A DNA stretch of 10,355 bases from an uncultured Clostridia bacterium (GTDB lineage: Bacteria; Bacillota; Clostridia; Oscillospirales; Acutalibacteraceae), in assembly GCA_946004305.1 (NCBI GenBank), contig CAMFZJ010000044.1, positions 1 through 10,355 of the forward strand, in the 5' to 3' direction. Position 1 is the stretch's first letter; the number at the start of each line of letters is the position of its first letter. Positions 1 through 5,958 of the stretch are shown piece after piece. The translations under genes and the position numbers were made by a program. The notes beneath the pieces are model-generated. The model had not been told where the DNA came from. It saw only the letters and a list, made by a program, of their open reading frames with translations, and did no database searches.

Positions 1-947
1 TAGGTACTTCCTTTGCACGTCCTATTATAGCAAAAAGACTTGTAGAAATTGCTCTGAAAGAGGGAGCTGACGCAATTTGTCACGGTTGCACAGGTAAGGG
101 TAACGATCAGGTTCGTTTTGAGCTTGCTATTAAGGCTTATGCTCCTGATATGAAGATTATCGCTCCTTGGAGAACTTGGGAGTTCAAGAGCCGTGAGCAG
201 GAAATTGAATATGCCGAGAAGCACAACATTCCTCTCAAGATAAACAGAGAAACAAACTACTCAAAGGATATGAACCTTTGGCATTTAAGCCACGAGGGCT
301 TAGACCTTGAGGACCCTGCAAATGAGCCCATGTACGAAAAGGAAGGATTCTTAGAGCTTGGTGTATCCCCGATTCAGGCTCCTGATGTTCCGGAGTACGT
401 TACAATTCACTTTGAAAAGGGTGAGGCTAAGTCAATAAACGGAGAAGAAATGGACCCTGTAAGCATTGTTACTAAGCTAAACGAAATCGGCGGCAAAAAC
501 GGTATCGGTATTACAGACATTGTCGAAAACCGTCTTGTTGGTATGAAGGCTCGCGGAGTTTACGAAACACCGGGCGGTACAATCCTTTATGCTGCTCACA
601 ACAAGCTTGAGGAAATCTGCCTTGATAAGGATACTCAGCACTATAAATCTGTTCTTGCAATTAAGTTTGCAGAGCTTGTATATGACGGAAAATGGTACAC
701 ACCGTTAAGAGAGGCTCTCTCAGCCTTTGTTGACAGCACTCAGGAATATGTAACCGGTGATGTTAAATTAAAGCTTTACAAGGGCAACATCATTGACGCA
801 GGCGTAACAAGCCCATATTCACTTTACGATGAAGAAATCGCAACATTTGATGAGGACGAGGTTTACAACCAGAACGACAGCGCAGGCTTTATCAACCTCT
901 TTGGTCTTCCAATAAAGGTTCGTGCTAAGAAAGGCCTTATCAAATAA
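1..947 (+). CDS. argG: Argininosuccinate synthase, 5' end cut by window
   Basis: Joins citrulline and aspartate, using ATP, into argininosuccinate in the cytosol, the seventh step from N-acetylglutamate. The reading frame is open from the left edge (first full codon at base 3) to the TAA at 945-947, giving 314 visible residues. The family is usually about 400, so roughly 85-90 N-terminal residues, including the SGGLDTS-type ATP-pyrophosphatase loop, lie outside. Visible family motifs are GTSFARPIIAK at the start, CHGCTGKGNDQVRFEL, the KDMNLWHLSHEG substrate-binding stretch, and ENRLVGMKARGVYETPGG in the C-terminal domain. The ATG at 150 is internal, not the start. Codon choice leans to AAG, GCT and CTT, as in gdhA, suggesting high expression. 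argH follows after 87 bases. The identification is firm; only the 5' end is missing. Confidence 0.97.
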   Translation, partial: GTSFARPIIAKRLVEIALKEGADAICHGCTGKGNDQVRFELAIKAYAPDMKIIAPWRTWEFKSREQEIEYAEKHNIPLKINRETNYSKDMNLWHLSHEGLDLEDPANEPMYEKEGFLELGVSPIQAPDVPEYVTIHFEKGEAKSINGEEMDPVSIVTKLNEIGGKNGIGITDIVENRLVGMKARGVYETPGGTILYAAHNKLEEICLDKDTQHYKSVLAIKFAELVYDGKWYTPLREALSAFVDSTQEYVTGDVKLKLYKGNIIDAGVTSPYSLYDEEIATFDEDEVYNQNDSAGFINLFGLPIKVRAKKGLIK

Positions 948-979
948 TATTTGATTATAAATTCTAACTATTAATACTT

Positions 980-1009
980 ATGGGGACAGGGGATTTTTCC
1001 TTGCCCCAT
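980..1009 (+). promoter_or_regulatory. Stable hairpin in the argG-argH gap
   Basis: Bases 980-985 (ATGGGG) pair with 1004-1009 (CCCCAT). After a bulged A at 986, CAGGG (987-991) pairs with CCTTG (999-1003) with one G-U, leaving a 7-base loop. The stem has 11 pairs. No U-tract follows directly; TTTT appears only at 1017-1020, seven bases later. It is therefore more likely an mRNA-stabilising or partial-attenuation structure between two co-transcribed genes than a full terminator. Its 3' end is 13 bases before the argH ribosome binding site. The role is inferred. Confidence 0.5.
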
Positions 1010-1034
1010 TAAGTGCTTTTACGGAGTGATTTTT

Positions 1035-2411
1035 ATGCAGCTTTGGAAAGGTCGTTTTAAAAAGGAACTTTCTAAAACAACTAACGATTTTAACAGCTCA
1101 ATTTCCTTTGACAGCCGTATGTACAAGGAAGATATTGAGGGAAGTATTGCTCACGCTAAAATGCTTGGCAAATGCGGAATTATCAAAGAGAGTGAAGCTG
1201 AAAATATAGTAAATGGACTTAAGGAAATCCTTGCAGACATTGAAAGCGGTAAGCTTTTGATTGATATGGAAGCAGAGGATATACATACTTTTATCGAGGG
1301 TGAGCTTACCTCAAGACTTGGTGCAGACGGTAAAAGACTTCACACCTCAAGAAGCCGTAACGATCAGGTTGCACTTGACATTAAGCTGTACCTGAAAAAG
1401 GAAGTAGTTAATGTTAAGAAAATGCTTGAGGACCTTGTAAAGGTTATTGCTGATAAGGCTGAAAAATACAGCGATACTGTTATGCCCGGCTATACTCACC
1501 TACAGAGGGCTCAGCCTATTACCTTCGGACATCACCTGCTGGCTTACGGCGAAATGTTTTTAAGGGACATCAGCCGTCTTGGGGACTGCTATAAGCGTAT
1601 GGACGAAATGCCTCTTGGCTCCTGTGCATTAGCAGGTACAACCTATCCCATTGACAGAAATATTACCAAGGAGCTTTTAGGCTTTGACAGAATTACAAAC
1701 AATTCCCTTGACGGTGTTTCAGACAGGGATTACTGCATAGAATTTGCAAGCTGTCTTTCAATAATAATGGTTCATTTAAGCCGTTTTTCCGAAGAAATTA
1801 TAATGTGGTGCAGTTGGGAATTTAAGTTTGTTGAGCTTGATGACGCTTTCTCAACAGGCTCATCCATTATGCCACAGAAAAAGAATCCTGATATTGCAGA
1901 GCTTGTAAGAGGCAAAAGCGGTCGTGTGTTTGGCGACAATATGACTTTGCTCACTATTATGAAGGGCATAGCCCTTGCGTATAACAAGGATATGCAGGAG
2001 GACAAAGAGGCTATATTTGACGCAGTTGATACAGTAAAAATGTGCCTGACAGCCTTTACTCCGATGCTTGATACAATGAATGTAATAAGCGAAAATATGC
2101 GTAAGGCTGCTGCCGGCGGATTCATTAATGCTACCGACTGTGCAGACTGGCTTACAAAGAACGGCGTACCTTTCAGAGATGCTTACAAAGCTACAGGAGA
2201 GCTTGTTGCACGTTGTATAGAGTTGGGCACAGATTTGGAAAGTCTGCCTCTTGAAGAATACAAAAAGATTTGCGAAGTGTTTACTGAGGATGTATATAAC
2301 GCAATTTCTCTTGAACAATGCACAATGGAGCGTAAAGCATTCGGCGGTCCGGCTCCTGAAAATGTAAAGGCACAGGCTAAAAGAATTAAGGAATTATTGA
2401 ATAAAGATTGA
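1035..2411 (+). CDS. argH: Argininosuccinate lyase
   Basis: Splits argininosuccinate into arginine and fumarate, the last step of arginine synthesis. It belongs to the fumarase/aspartase superfamily, whose homotetramers build active sites from three subunits. The 458 residues match the usual 455-470. Seen: N-terminal LWKGRF, TSRSRNDQVALD (substrate binding), YTHLQRAQP with the conserved catalytic-region His155, and the superfamily signature GSSIMPQKKNPD at 275-286 carrying the catalytic serine loop. ATG 1035 is preferred over the in-frame GTG at 1026. GGAG at 1023-1026 sits 8 bases before the ATG but overlaps the GTG, and homologues begin near xxLWxGRF. There is no fused C-terminal acetyltransferase domain of the ArgH(A) type. 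It forms a pair with argG upstream and is followed by a probable terminator. Confidence 0.98.
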   Translation: MQLWKGRFKKELSKTTNDFNSSISFDSRMYKEDIEGSIAHAKMLGKCGIIKESEAENIVNGLKEILADIESGKLLIDMEAEDIHTFIEGELTSRLGADGKRLHTSRSRNDQVALDIKLYLKKEVVNVKKMLEDLVKVIADKAEKYSDTVMPGYTHLQRAQPITFGHHLLAYGEMFLRDISRLGDCYKRMDEMPLGSCALAGTTYPIDRNITKELLGFDRITNNSLDGVSDRDYCIEFASCLSIIMVHLSRFSEEIIMWCSWEFKFVELDDAFSTGSSIMPQKKNPDIAELVRGKSGRVFGDNMTLLTIMKGIALAYNKDMQEDKEAIFDAVDTVKMCLTAFTPMLDTMNVISENMRKAAAGGFINATDCADWLTKNGVPFRDAYKATGELVARCIELGTDLESLPLEEYKKICEVFTEDVYNAISLEQCTMERKAFGGPAPENVKAQAKRIKELLNKD

Positions 2412-2442
2412 TATTAAGATAATTGCTAAGAAAAAATCTGAT

Positions 2443-2477
2443 AAAGCAGAAGTCAAGCAATTATGTATCTGCTTTTT
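2443..2477 (+). terminator. Probable argGH terminator
   Basis: AAAGCAGA (2443-2450) pairs perfectly with TCTGCTTT (2468-2475) around a 17-base loop, and the right arm runs into T5 at 2473-2477. It lies 32 bases after the argH stop. The stem is short and partly A-T, so read-through is possible. If it works, argCJB...F needs its own promoter. Confidence 0.5.
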
Positions 2478-2482
2478 GGTTG

Positions 2483-2507
2483 CCGTAACAGCCTTTAGGC
2501 TTTACGG
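2483..2507. repeat. Palindrome abutting the inverted-repeat unit
   Basis: CCGTAA (2483-2488) and AGCC (2490-2493) pair with GGCT (2498-2501) and TTACGG (2502-2507) around a TTTA loop, with C2489 bulged. That gives 10 pairs. It ends exactly where the left repeat arm at 2508 begins. No U-tract follows, so it is not a plain intrinsic terminator. It may be part of the element's edge, a target site, or an mRNA processing structure. Confidence 0.45.
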
Positions 2508-2533
2508 GGTTAAAGGGAAGTTAAGGCGGTTAG

Positions 2534-2555
2534 CACTCCCACAAGATTGGGGGTG
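2534..2555 (+). promoter_or_regulatory. Hairpin hiding the small ORF's Shine-Dalgarno
   Basis: CACTCCC (2534-2540) pairs with GGGGGTG (2549-2555) around the 8-base loop ACAAGATT, giving seven pairs with one T-G. The right arm is the ribosome binding site of the 35-codon ORF: GGGGGTGAT (2549-2557) closely follows the anti-Shine-Dalgarno match AGGAGGTGAT, with the ATG at 2562. Occlusion of the binding site is typical of type I toxin mRNAs, so weak or conditional translation is the likely effect. That effect is inferred from pairing alone. Confidence 0.55.
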
Positions 2556-2561
2556 ATATGT

Positions 2562-2669
2562 ATGACTGAATTTGTTTTACTTATCATTTTGGTAGTATCA
2601 CTTACTCAGCTTATAAAATACATAAAAAATAATCGCCCAACAGTTCCAAATGTAGGCGATTATTTTTAA
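2562..2669 (+). CDS. 35-aa membrane peptide, type I toxin-like
   Basis: A 35-residue ORF too short for ordinary gene calling. The start is set by GGGGGTGAT at 2549-2557; the ATG at 2558 leads to a stop after three codons. Residues 4-18 (FVLLIILVVSLTQLI) form one hydrophobic span. A basic stretch with K19, K22 and R25 and a polar tail ending in GDYF follow. Length, single membrane segment and basic tail resemble the small holin-like/TxpA/Fst class of type I toxins, but no specific family motif is recognised, so the function is a hypothesis. The C-terminal third is encoded inside the terminator hairpin, an economical arrangement seen in such loci. No convincing + strand promoter is visible upstream, so expression may depend on read-through from argGH. 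An opposing promoter lies just downstream. Confidence 0.6.
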   Translation: MTEFVLLIILVVSLTQLIKYIKNNRPTVPNVGDYF

Positions 2670-2716
2670 TAATAAAGTTTACAATTTGGGCTAACCGCTT
2701 TGACGGTTTTCCCTGT
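2624..2716 (-). ncRNA. Predicted antisense RNA, about 90 nt
   Basis: Inferred transcript from the minus-strand promoter whose -10 is at 2723-2728, with a start near 2716, to the U-run of the shared terminator at 2624. It would overlap, in antisense, the last third of the 35-codon ORF and its 3' region. It opens with sequence from the right inverted repeat, including a small hairpin in which the complements of 2693-2697 and 2704-2708 pair. No open reading frame of note is seen in it. The proposed role is an antitoxin RNA for the small peptide. Boundaries are approximate and expression is untested. Confidence 0.5.
2625..2667. terminator. Two-way terminator, 13-bp perfect stem
   Basis: AAAAATAATCGCC (2625-2637) is perfectly complementary to GGCGATTATTTTT (2655-2667), with a 17-base loop. 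On the + strand the U5 lies in the right arm, ending the 35-codon ORF's message just at its stop. On the - strand the arm ends in six T (through 2624), so it should end leftward transcripts even better. Convergent RNAs sharing one terminator is the layout of par (fst) of plasmid pAD1 and of TxpA/RatA-like pairs. Confidence 0.75.
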
Positions 2717-2730
2717 AACCTAATTATATG
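2700..2730 (+). promoter_or_regulatory. Candidate argC operon promoter
   Basis: TTGACG (2700-2705, 5/6 to the -35 consensus) is followed after 18-19 bases by TTATAT/TATATG (2724-2730), a weak -10. Transcription would start near 2737, about 48 bases before argC. Its -10 overlaps, on the opposite strand, the leftward promoter's TATAAT. It is the best rightward candidate in the gap but much weaker than the leftward one. Confidence 0.35.
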
Positions 2731-2751
2731 ATATTAAAATCAAATTGTCAA
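2723..2751 (-). promoter_or_regulatory. Perfect sigma-A promoter, leftward
   Basis: On the minus strand TTGACA (2751-2746) is followed by a 17-base spacer and TATAAT (2728-2723). Both hexamers match the housekeeping consensus 6/6 at optimal spacing. It points away from argC, into the inverted-repeat unit and against the 35-codon ORF. Nothing in the annotated protein genes accounts for it. Confidence 0.75.
2727..2744. promoter_or_regulatory. Possible ARG box (ArgR/AhrC operator)
   Basis: The core TGATATTAAAATCA (2729-2742) is a near-perfect palindrome with outer TG and CA at the spacing of the ARG box core TGnATwwwwATnCA, though some inner bases differ. It lies just before argC, over the predicted + strand start region and inside the spacer of the leftward promoter. 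Arginine-dependent repression of both promoters is conceivable. Only one box is seen and no argR is in the window, so confidence is low. Confidence 0.3.
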
Positions 2752-2784
2752 TATTATAGATTTATAAATAAACAGGTGAAGAAT

Positions 2785-3822
2785 ATGAAAATTAAGGTTG
2801 GTATAGTAGGAGCAACAGGTTATGCAGGTGCAGAGCTTGTGCGACTTATCACAACTCACCCTCAGGCAGAGGTTACGGCAATAAGCTCTGTTTCGTTTCT
2901 GGGACAAAAATTAAGTGATGTTTACCCTTCATATAAATATTTAAACGATATGGTGTGCGAGGAACAGTCTGATGTTGTTGAGAAAAGCGACATTGTTTTT
3001 GCAGCTCTTCCTCACGGACTTTCACAGGAGCTGGGCGCAGAATGTATCAAAAAGGGCAAAGCCTTTATTGACTTAGGTGCAGATTTTCGTTTGGAAAGTG
3101 AAGATGAATACGAGCAGTGGTATCAGGGTAAATTCCTTGACAAGGACTTGCACAAGGAAGCTGTTTACGGCTTGCCTGAATTTTTCAGAGATAAAATCAA
3201 AGGCAAAAAGCTTGTGGCTAATCCGGGCTGCTATACAACCTGTTCCCCTCTTGCAATTGCTCCGGCAATTGTAAACAAGCTTGTTGAAACCAAGGGAATT
3301 ATCTGTGACTGCAAAAGCGGTGTAACCGGTGCCGGCAGAAAGCCTACTCAGGGCAATCATTTTCCTGAGCTGAACGAGGGCTTTCATGCTTATAAGGTTG
3401 CTTCTCACAGACACACCCCGGAAATTGAGCAGACGCTTTCAAAGCTAAGCGGAGAGGACGTAACCATTACATTTGTACCCCACCTTCTCCCTGTAAACAG
3501 AGGTATTCTTGCAACTGTATATGCAGATGTTAAAGAAGGTGTAACCTATGAACAAATCAGAAATGCTTATGAGGAATACTACAAGGACGAGTATTTTGTA
3601 AGACTTCTTGATGAGGGCAAATGTGCAGATATTCACAATGTACGCTATTCTAATTTCTGTGATATTTCAATCCACTTTGACAAACGTGCAAACAAGCTTA
3701 TAGCTTGCGGTGCAATAGATAATATGGTAAAAGGAGCGGCAGGACAGGCTATACAAAATATGAATATTATTTTTGGGCTTGATGAAAAAACAGGCCTTGA
3801 GATTATCCCTCCTGCGTTTTAA
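2785..3822 (+). CDS. argC: N-acetyl-gamma-glutamyl-phosphate reductase
   Basis: Reduces N-acetylglutamyl 5-phosphate with NADPH to the semialdehyde, the third step of the acetylated branch. The 345 residues are standard for the type 1 enzyme. Seen: N-terminal Rossmann loop GIVGATGYAG (6-15), SDIVFAALPHG, the active-site stretch NPGCY with catalytic Cys149, SGVTGAGR, and HRHTPEIEQ (208-216) carrying the conserved histidine. Start ATG 2785 has AGGTGA at 2774-2779 and gives the canonical MKIKVGIVGATGY. The in-frame ATG at 2728 would add 19 residues with no homology pattern and lies in the promoter region, so it is rejected. First gene of the argC-J-B-GNAT-D-F cluster; its stop is 2 bases before argJ. 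Confidence 0.97.
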   Translation: MKIKVGIVGATGYAGAELVRLITTHPQAEVTAISSVSFLGQKLSDVYPSYKYLNDMVCEEQSDVVEKSDIVFAALPHGLSQELGAECIKKGKAFIDLGADFRLESEDEYEQWYQGKFLDKDLHKEAVYGLPEFFRDKIKGKKLVANPGCYTTCSPLAIAPAIVNKLVETKGIICDCKSGVTGAGRKPTQGNHFPELNEGFHAYKVASHRHTPEIEQTLSKLSGEDVTITFVPHLLPVNRGILATVYADVKEGVTYEQIRNAYEEYYKDEYFVRLLDEGKCADIHNVRYSNFCDISIHFDKRANKLIACGAIDNMVKGAAGQAIQNMNIIFGLDEKTGLEIIPPAF

Positions 3823-3824
3823 TT

Positions 3825-5048
3825 ATGAGTTATAAATTTATTAACGGCGGTGTTGCAACTCCACAGGGCTTTACAGCTCAGGGAGTGTGTGCATCAATAA
3901 AGGCTTCAAACACAACTAAGCGTGATTTGGCTTTTATTAAGTGCGATACTCTATGTAACGCAGCCGCAGTATTCACAAAAAATCTTGTAAAATCAGACGC
4001 TATTTTAGTTACTCAAAAGCACCTTGAAAACGGCAAGGCTCAGGGTGTTATAGTGAACTCAGGCAATGCAAACACCTGCAATGCTGACGGATATGAAAAA
4101 GCCGAGAAAATGTGTCAGCTTGCATCAGAAGCCTTTGGTGTAAATGCTGAGGATATTATTGTAGCTTCAACAGGTGTAATCGGACAGGTTCTTCCTATTG
4201 AGCCTGTTGAAAAAGGCATAGCTATGCTTAAAGGTAAGCTTTCCAAAGAGGGCGGTACAAACGCTGCCGAAGCCATTATGACTACTGATACGGTAAAAAA
4301 AGAAATGGCTATGGAAATGACCTTGGGTGGTAAAAAGGTTACAATAGGCGGAATGGCAAAGGGCAGCGGTATGATACATATTAATATGGGTACTATGCTT
4401 TCCTTTGTTACTACTGACGCGGCAGTTTCTTCCGAAATGCTTAAGTCTGCACTTATTGAAGCAGTTGAGGACAGCTACAATATGGTAAGTGTTGACGGTG
4501 ATACATCAACAAACGATACCCTTGCAATTATGGCGTCCGGTAAAGCAGGTAATGTTGAAATTACTGAGAAAAATGATGACTATAAAGAGTTCGTAAAAGG
4601 GCTTACGGAAGCATTCAAGTCCCTTGCAAAACAGCTTGCCGCTGACGGAGAGGGTGCTACAAAGCTTTTAATCTGCACAGTAAACGGCGGAAAAACCAAG
4701 GCTGACGCAGTAAAGATTTCTAAAAGCGTTATTTGTTCAAGCTTGCTTAAAGCCGCAATGTTTGGTGCTGACGCAAACTGGGGACGTGTACTCTGTGCAA
4801 TCGGTTACAGCGGTGCTGATGTAGATGTTAAAAAGGTTGATGTGGCTTTTAAGTCTGCAAAGGGTACTATTGAGGTTTGTAAAAACGGTGCAGGGCTTGA
4901 CTTTGACGAGGATATTGCAAAGGAAATCCTACTTGAAAATGAAATCAACATAATTGTAAATCTGGGTGACGGCACAGCCTGTGCAGAAGCATACGGTTGT
5001 GATTTAACCTATGATTATGTTAAAATAAACGGTGACTACAGAACTTAA
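3825..5048 (+). CDS. argJ: Glutamate/ornithine acetyltransferase, self-cleaving
   Basis: Transfers acetyl from N-acetylornithine to glutamate, closing the acetyl cycle; bifunctional members also use acetyl-CoA. The 407-residue precursor is of normal length and is expected to cut itself into alpha and beta chains. The site reads KGSGMIHINMGTMLSF: Thr190 is the new N-terminal nucleophile, giving chains 1-189 and 190-407. Well-known members read HPNMATML, so Pro to Ile and Ala to Gly changes stand next to the cut. STGVIG with Thr116-Gly117 supplies the oxyanion hole; NSGNANTC and VDGDTSTND are also conserved. There is no Shine-Dalgarno before the ATG, and the argC stop is 2 bases upstream, suggesting translational coupling. 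Whether it is mono- or bifunctional cannot be read from sequence. Confidence 0.96.
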   Translation: MSYKFINGGVATPQGFTAQGVCASIKASNTTKRDLAFIKCDTLCNAAAVFTKNLVKSDAILVTQKHLENGKAQGVIVNSGNANTCNADGYEKAEKMCQLASEAFGVNAEDIIVASTGVIGQVLPIEPVEKGIAMLKGKLSKEGGTNAAEAIMTTDTVKKEMAMEMTLGGKKVTIGGMAKGSGMIHINMGTMLSFVTTDAAVSSEMLKSALIEAVEDSYNMVSVDGDTSTNDTLAIMASGKAGNVEITEKNDDYKEFVKGLTEAFKSLAKQLAADGEGATKLLICTVNGGKTKADAVKISKSVICSSLLKAAMFGADANWGRVLCAIGYSGADVDVKKVDVAFKSAKGTIEVCKNGAGLDFDEDIAKEILLENEINIIVNLGDGTACAEAYGCDLTYDYVKINGDYRT

Positions 5049-5063
5049 ATTCAGGTGAAGTAA

Positions 5064-5915
5064 ATGGATAACAGTAAAAGAGCAGAAGTGCTTATTCAGG
5101 CTATGCCTTATATAAGGAAATATTCAGGACAGACAGTTGTTGTTAAGTACGGCGGAAACGCTATGCTTAACGAGGATCTAAAGGCTGCGGTTATGAGCGA
5201 CCTTGTGCTTATGCAGCTTGTGGGAGTAAATGTGGTTTTAGTCCATGGCGGCGGTCCTGAAATTAACGAAATGCTTAAAAAAACAGGTAAGAAAAGTGAG
5301 TTTAAAAACGGACTTCGTGTTACTGACAAGGAAACTATTGAGATAGTTCAGCAGGTGCTTGCAGGCAGAGTTAATAAAAGCTTGGTTCAGCATTTGTCCC
5401 AATGCGGAGGACGGGCAATCGGTCTTTGCGGTCTTGACGGTAAGTTGCTTATGGCTAATAAGCTGGCGACTGCCGAGGATCTGGGCTTTGTGGGCGAGAT
5501 TGACCATGTTAATCCTCTGATTATTATGGACTCAATTAAAAACGGCTATATCCCTGTAATTTCAACTATTGCAGGCGGATATAACGGAGAGGTTTACAAT
5601 ATTAACGCTGACCTTGCGGCCGCAAGAATTGCGGCAAAGCTCAGCGCTAAAAAGCTTATTCTTATGACTGATATTCGTGGACTTTTAAGAGATGTAAATG
5701 ACGAGGAAAGCTTGATTTCCGTTGTTAATGTCAGCGAAGTTCCATCGCTGAAAAAAGAAGGAATTATCAGCGGAGGAATGATTCCTAAAATTGACTGCTG
5801 TGTTGAAGCAGTACGCAGCGGCGTAAACCGGGCTCATATAATTGACGGACGCATTAAACATTCAATTTTGCTTGAATTGTTCTCAGACGAGGGCATTGGA
5901 ACAATGTTCTATTAA
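5064..5915 (+). CDS. argB: Acetylglutamate kinase, arginine-sensitive type
   Basis: Phosphorylates N-acetylglutamate with ATP, usually the controlled step when ArgJ recycles acetyl groups. At 283 residues it is normal. Amino acid kinase fold motifs: VVVKYGGNAM (Lys28), VLVHGGGPEI (59-68), NGLRVTD, YNINAD (178-183), MTDIRGLL, and SGGMIPKI with Lys242. An N-terminal helix before the first strand (about residues 3-20) and the C-terminal KHSILLELF...GIGTM stretch (265-281) match the signature of hexameric, arginine-inhibited kinases, so feedback inhibition by arginine is predicted. It starts 15 bases after argJ with AGGTGA at 5053-5058. argC, the next step, is two genes upstream. Confidence 0.97.
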   Translation: MDNSKRAEVLIQAMPYIRKYSGQTVVVKYGGNAMLNEDLKAAVMSDLVLMQLVGVNVVLVHGGGPEINEMLKKTGKKSEFKNGLRVTDKETIEIVQQVLAGRVNKSLVQHLSQCGGRAIGLCGLDGKLLMANKLATAEDLGFVGEIDHVNPLIIMDSIKNGYIPVISTIAGGYNGEVYNINADLAAARIAAKLSAKKLILMTDIRGLLRDVNDEESLISVVNVSEVPSLKKEGIISGGMIPKIDCCVEAVRSGVNRAHIIDGRIKHSILLELFSDEGIGTMFY

Positions 5916-5958
5916 TTAAGATAAATAAACAGATTACTATACTTCCACAGGAGCAGAT

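Larger units (their letters stand above)
2508..2720. repeat. 213-bp unit with bipartite imperfect inverted ends
   Basis: The left end has GGTTAAAGGGAA (2508-2519) and GCGGTTAGC (2526-2534). The right end has GCTAACCGC (2690-2698) and TTCCCTGTAACC (2709-2720). Read inverted, the inner blocks match 9/9 and the outer blocks 11/12, separated by 6 and 10 bases. The unit contains the 35-codon ORF, its ribosome-binding-site hairpin and the shared terminator. No transposase and no clear target-site duplication are seen. It could be a small non-autonomous mobile unit or the folded ends of a type I toxin-antitoxin locus. Because the ends are inverted, the two convergent RNAs would begin with similar sequence. 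Confidence 0.55.

Noticed and set aside
1026..1034. GTG start for argH three codons upstream
   Set aside because: The GGAG ribosome binding site overlaps this GTG, while it is correctly spaced for ATG 1035.
1772..2318. Minus-strand ORFs of 117 and 152 codons inside argH
   Set aside because: They lie wholly within a well-conserved gene in antisense frames, show no domain motif and have no ribosome binding site; they are shadows of argH codon bias.
2423..2508. Rightward promoter for the 35-codon ORF
   Set aside because: TTGCTA (2423) and TTGCCG (2480) can be read as -35 boxes, but no acceptable -10 lies 16-18 bases after either, so none is annotated.
2728..2784. 19-residue N-terminal extension of argC from ATG 2728
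   Set aside because: No Shine-Dalgarno, and it overlaps the promoter elements. ATG 2785 has AGGTGA and gives the standard ArgC N-terminus.
2412..2784. T-box or arginine riboswitch before argC
   Set aside because: No T-box sequence (such as GGTGGNACC) or specifier-loop layout is seen; the structures present are explained by the small-ORF unit.
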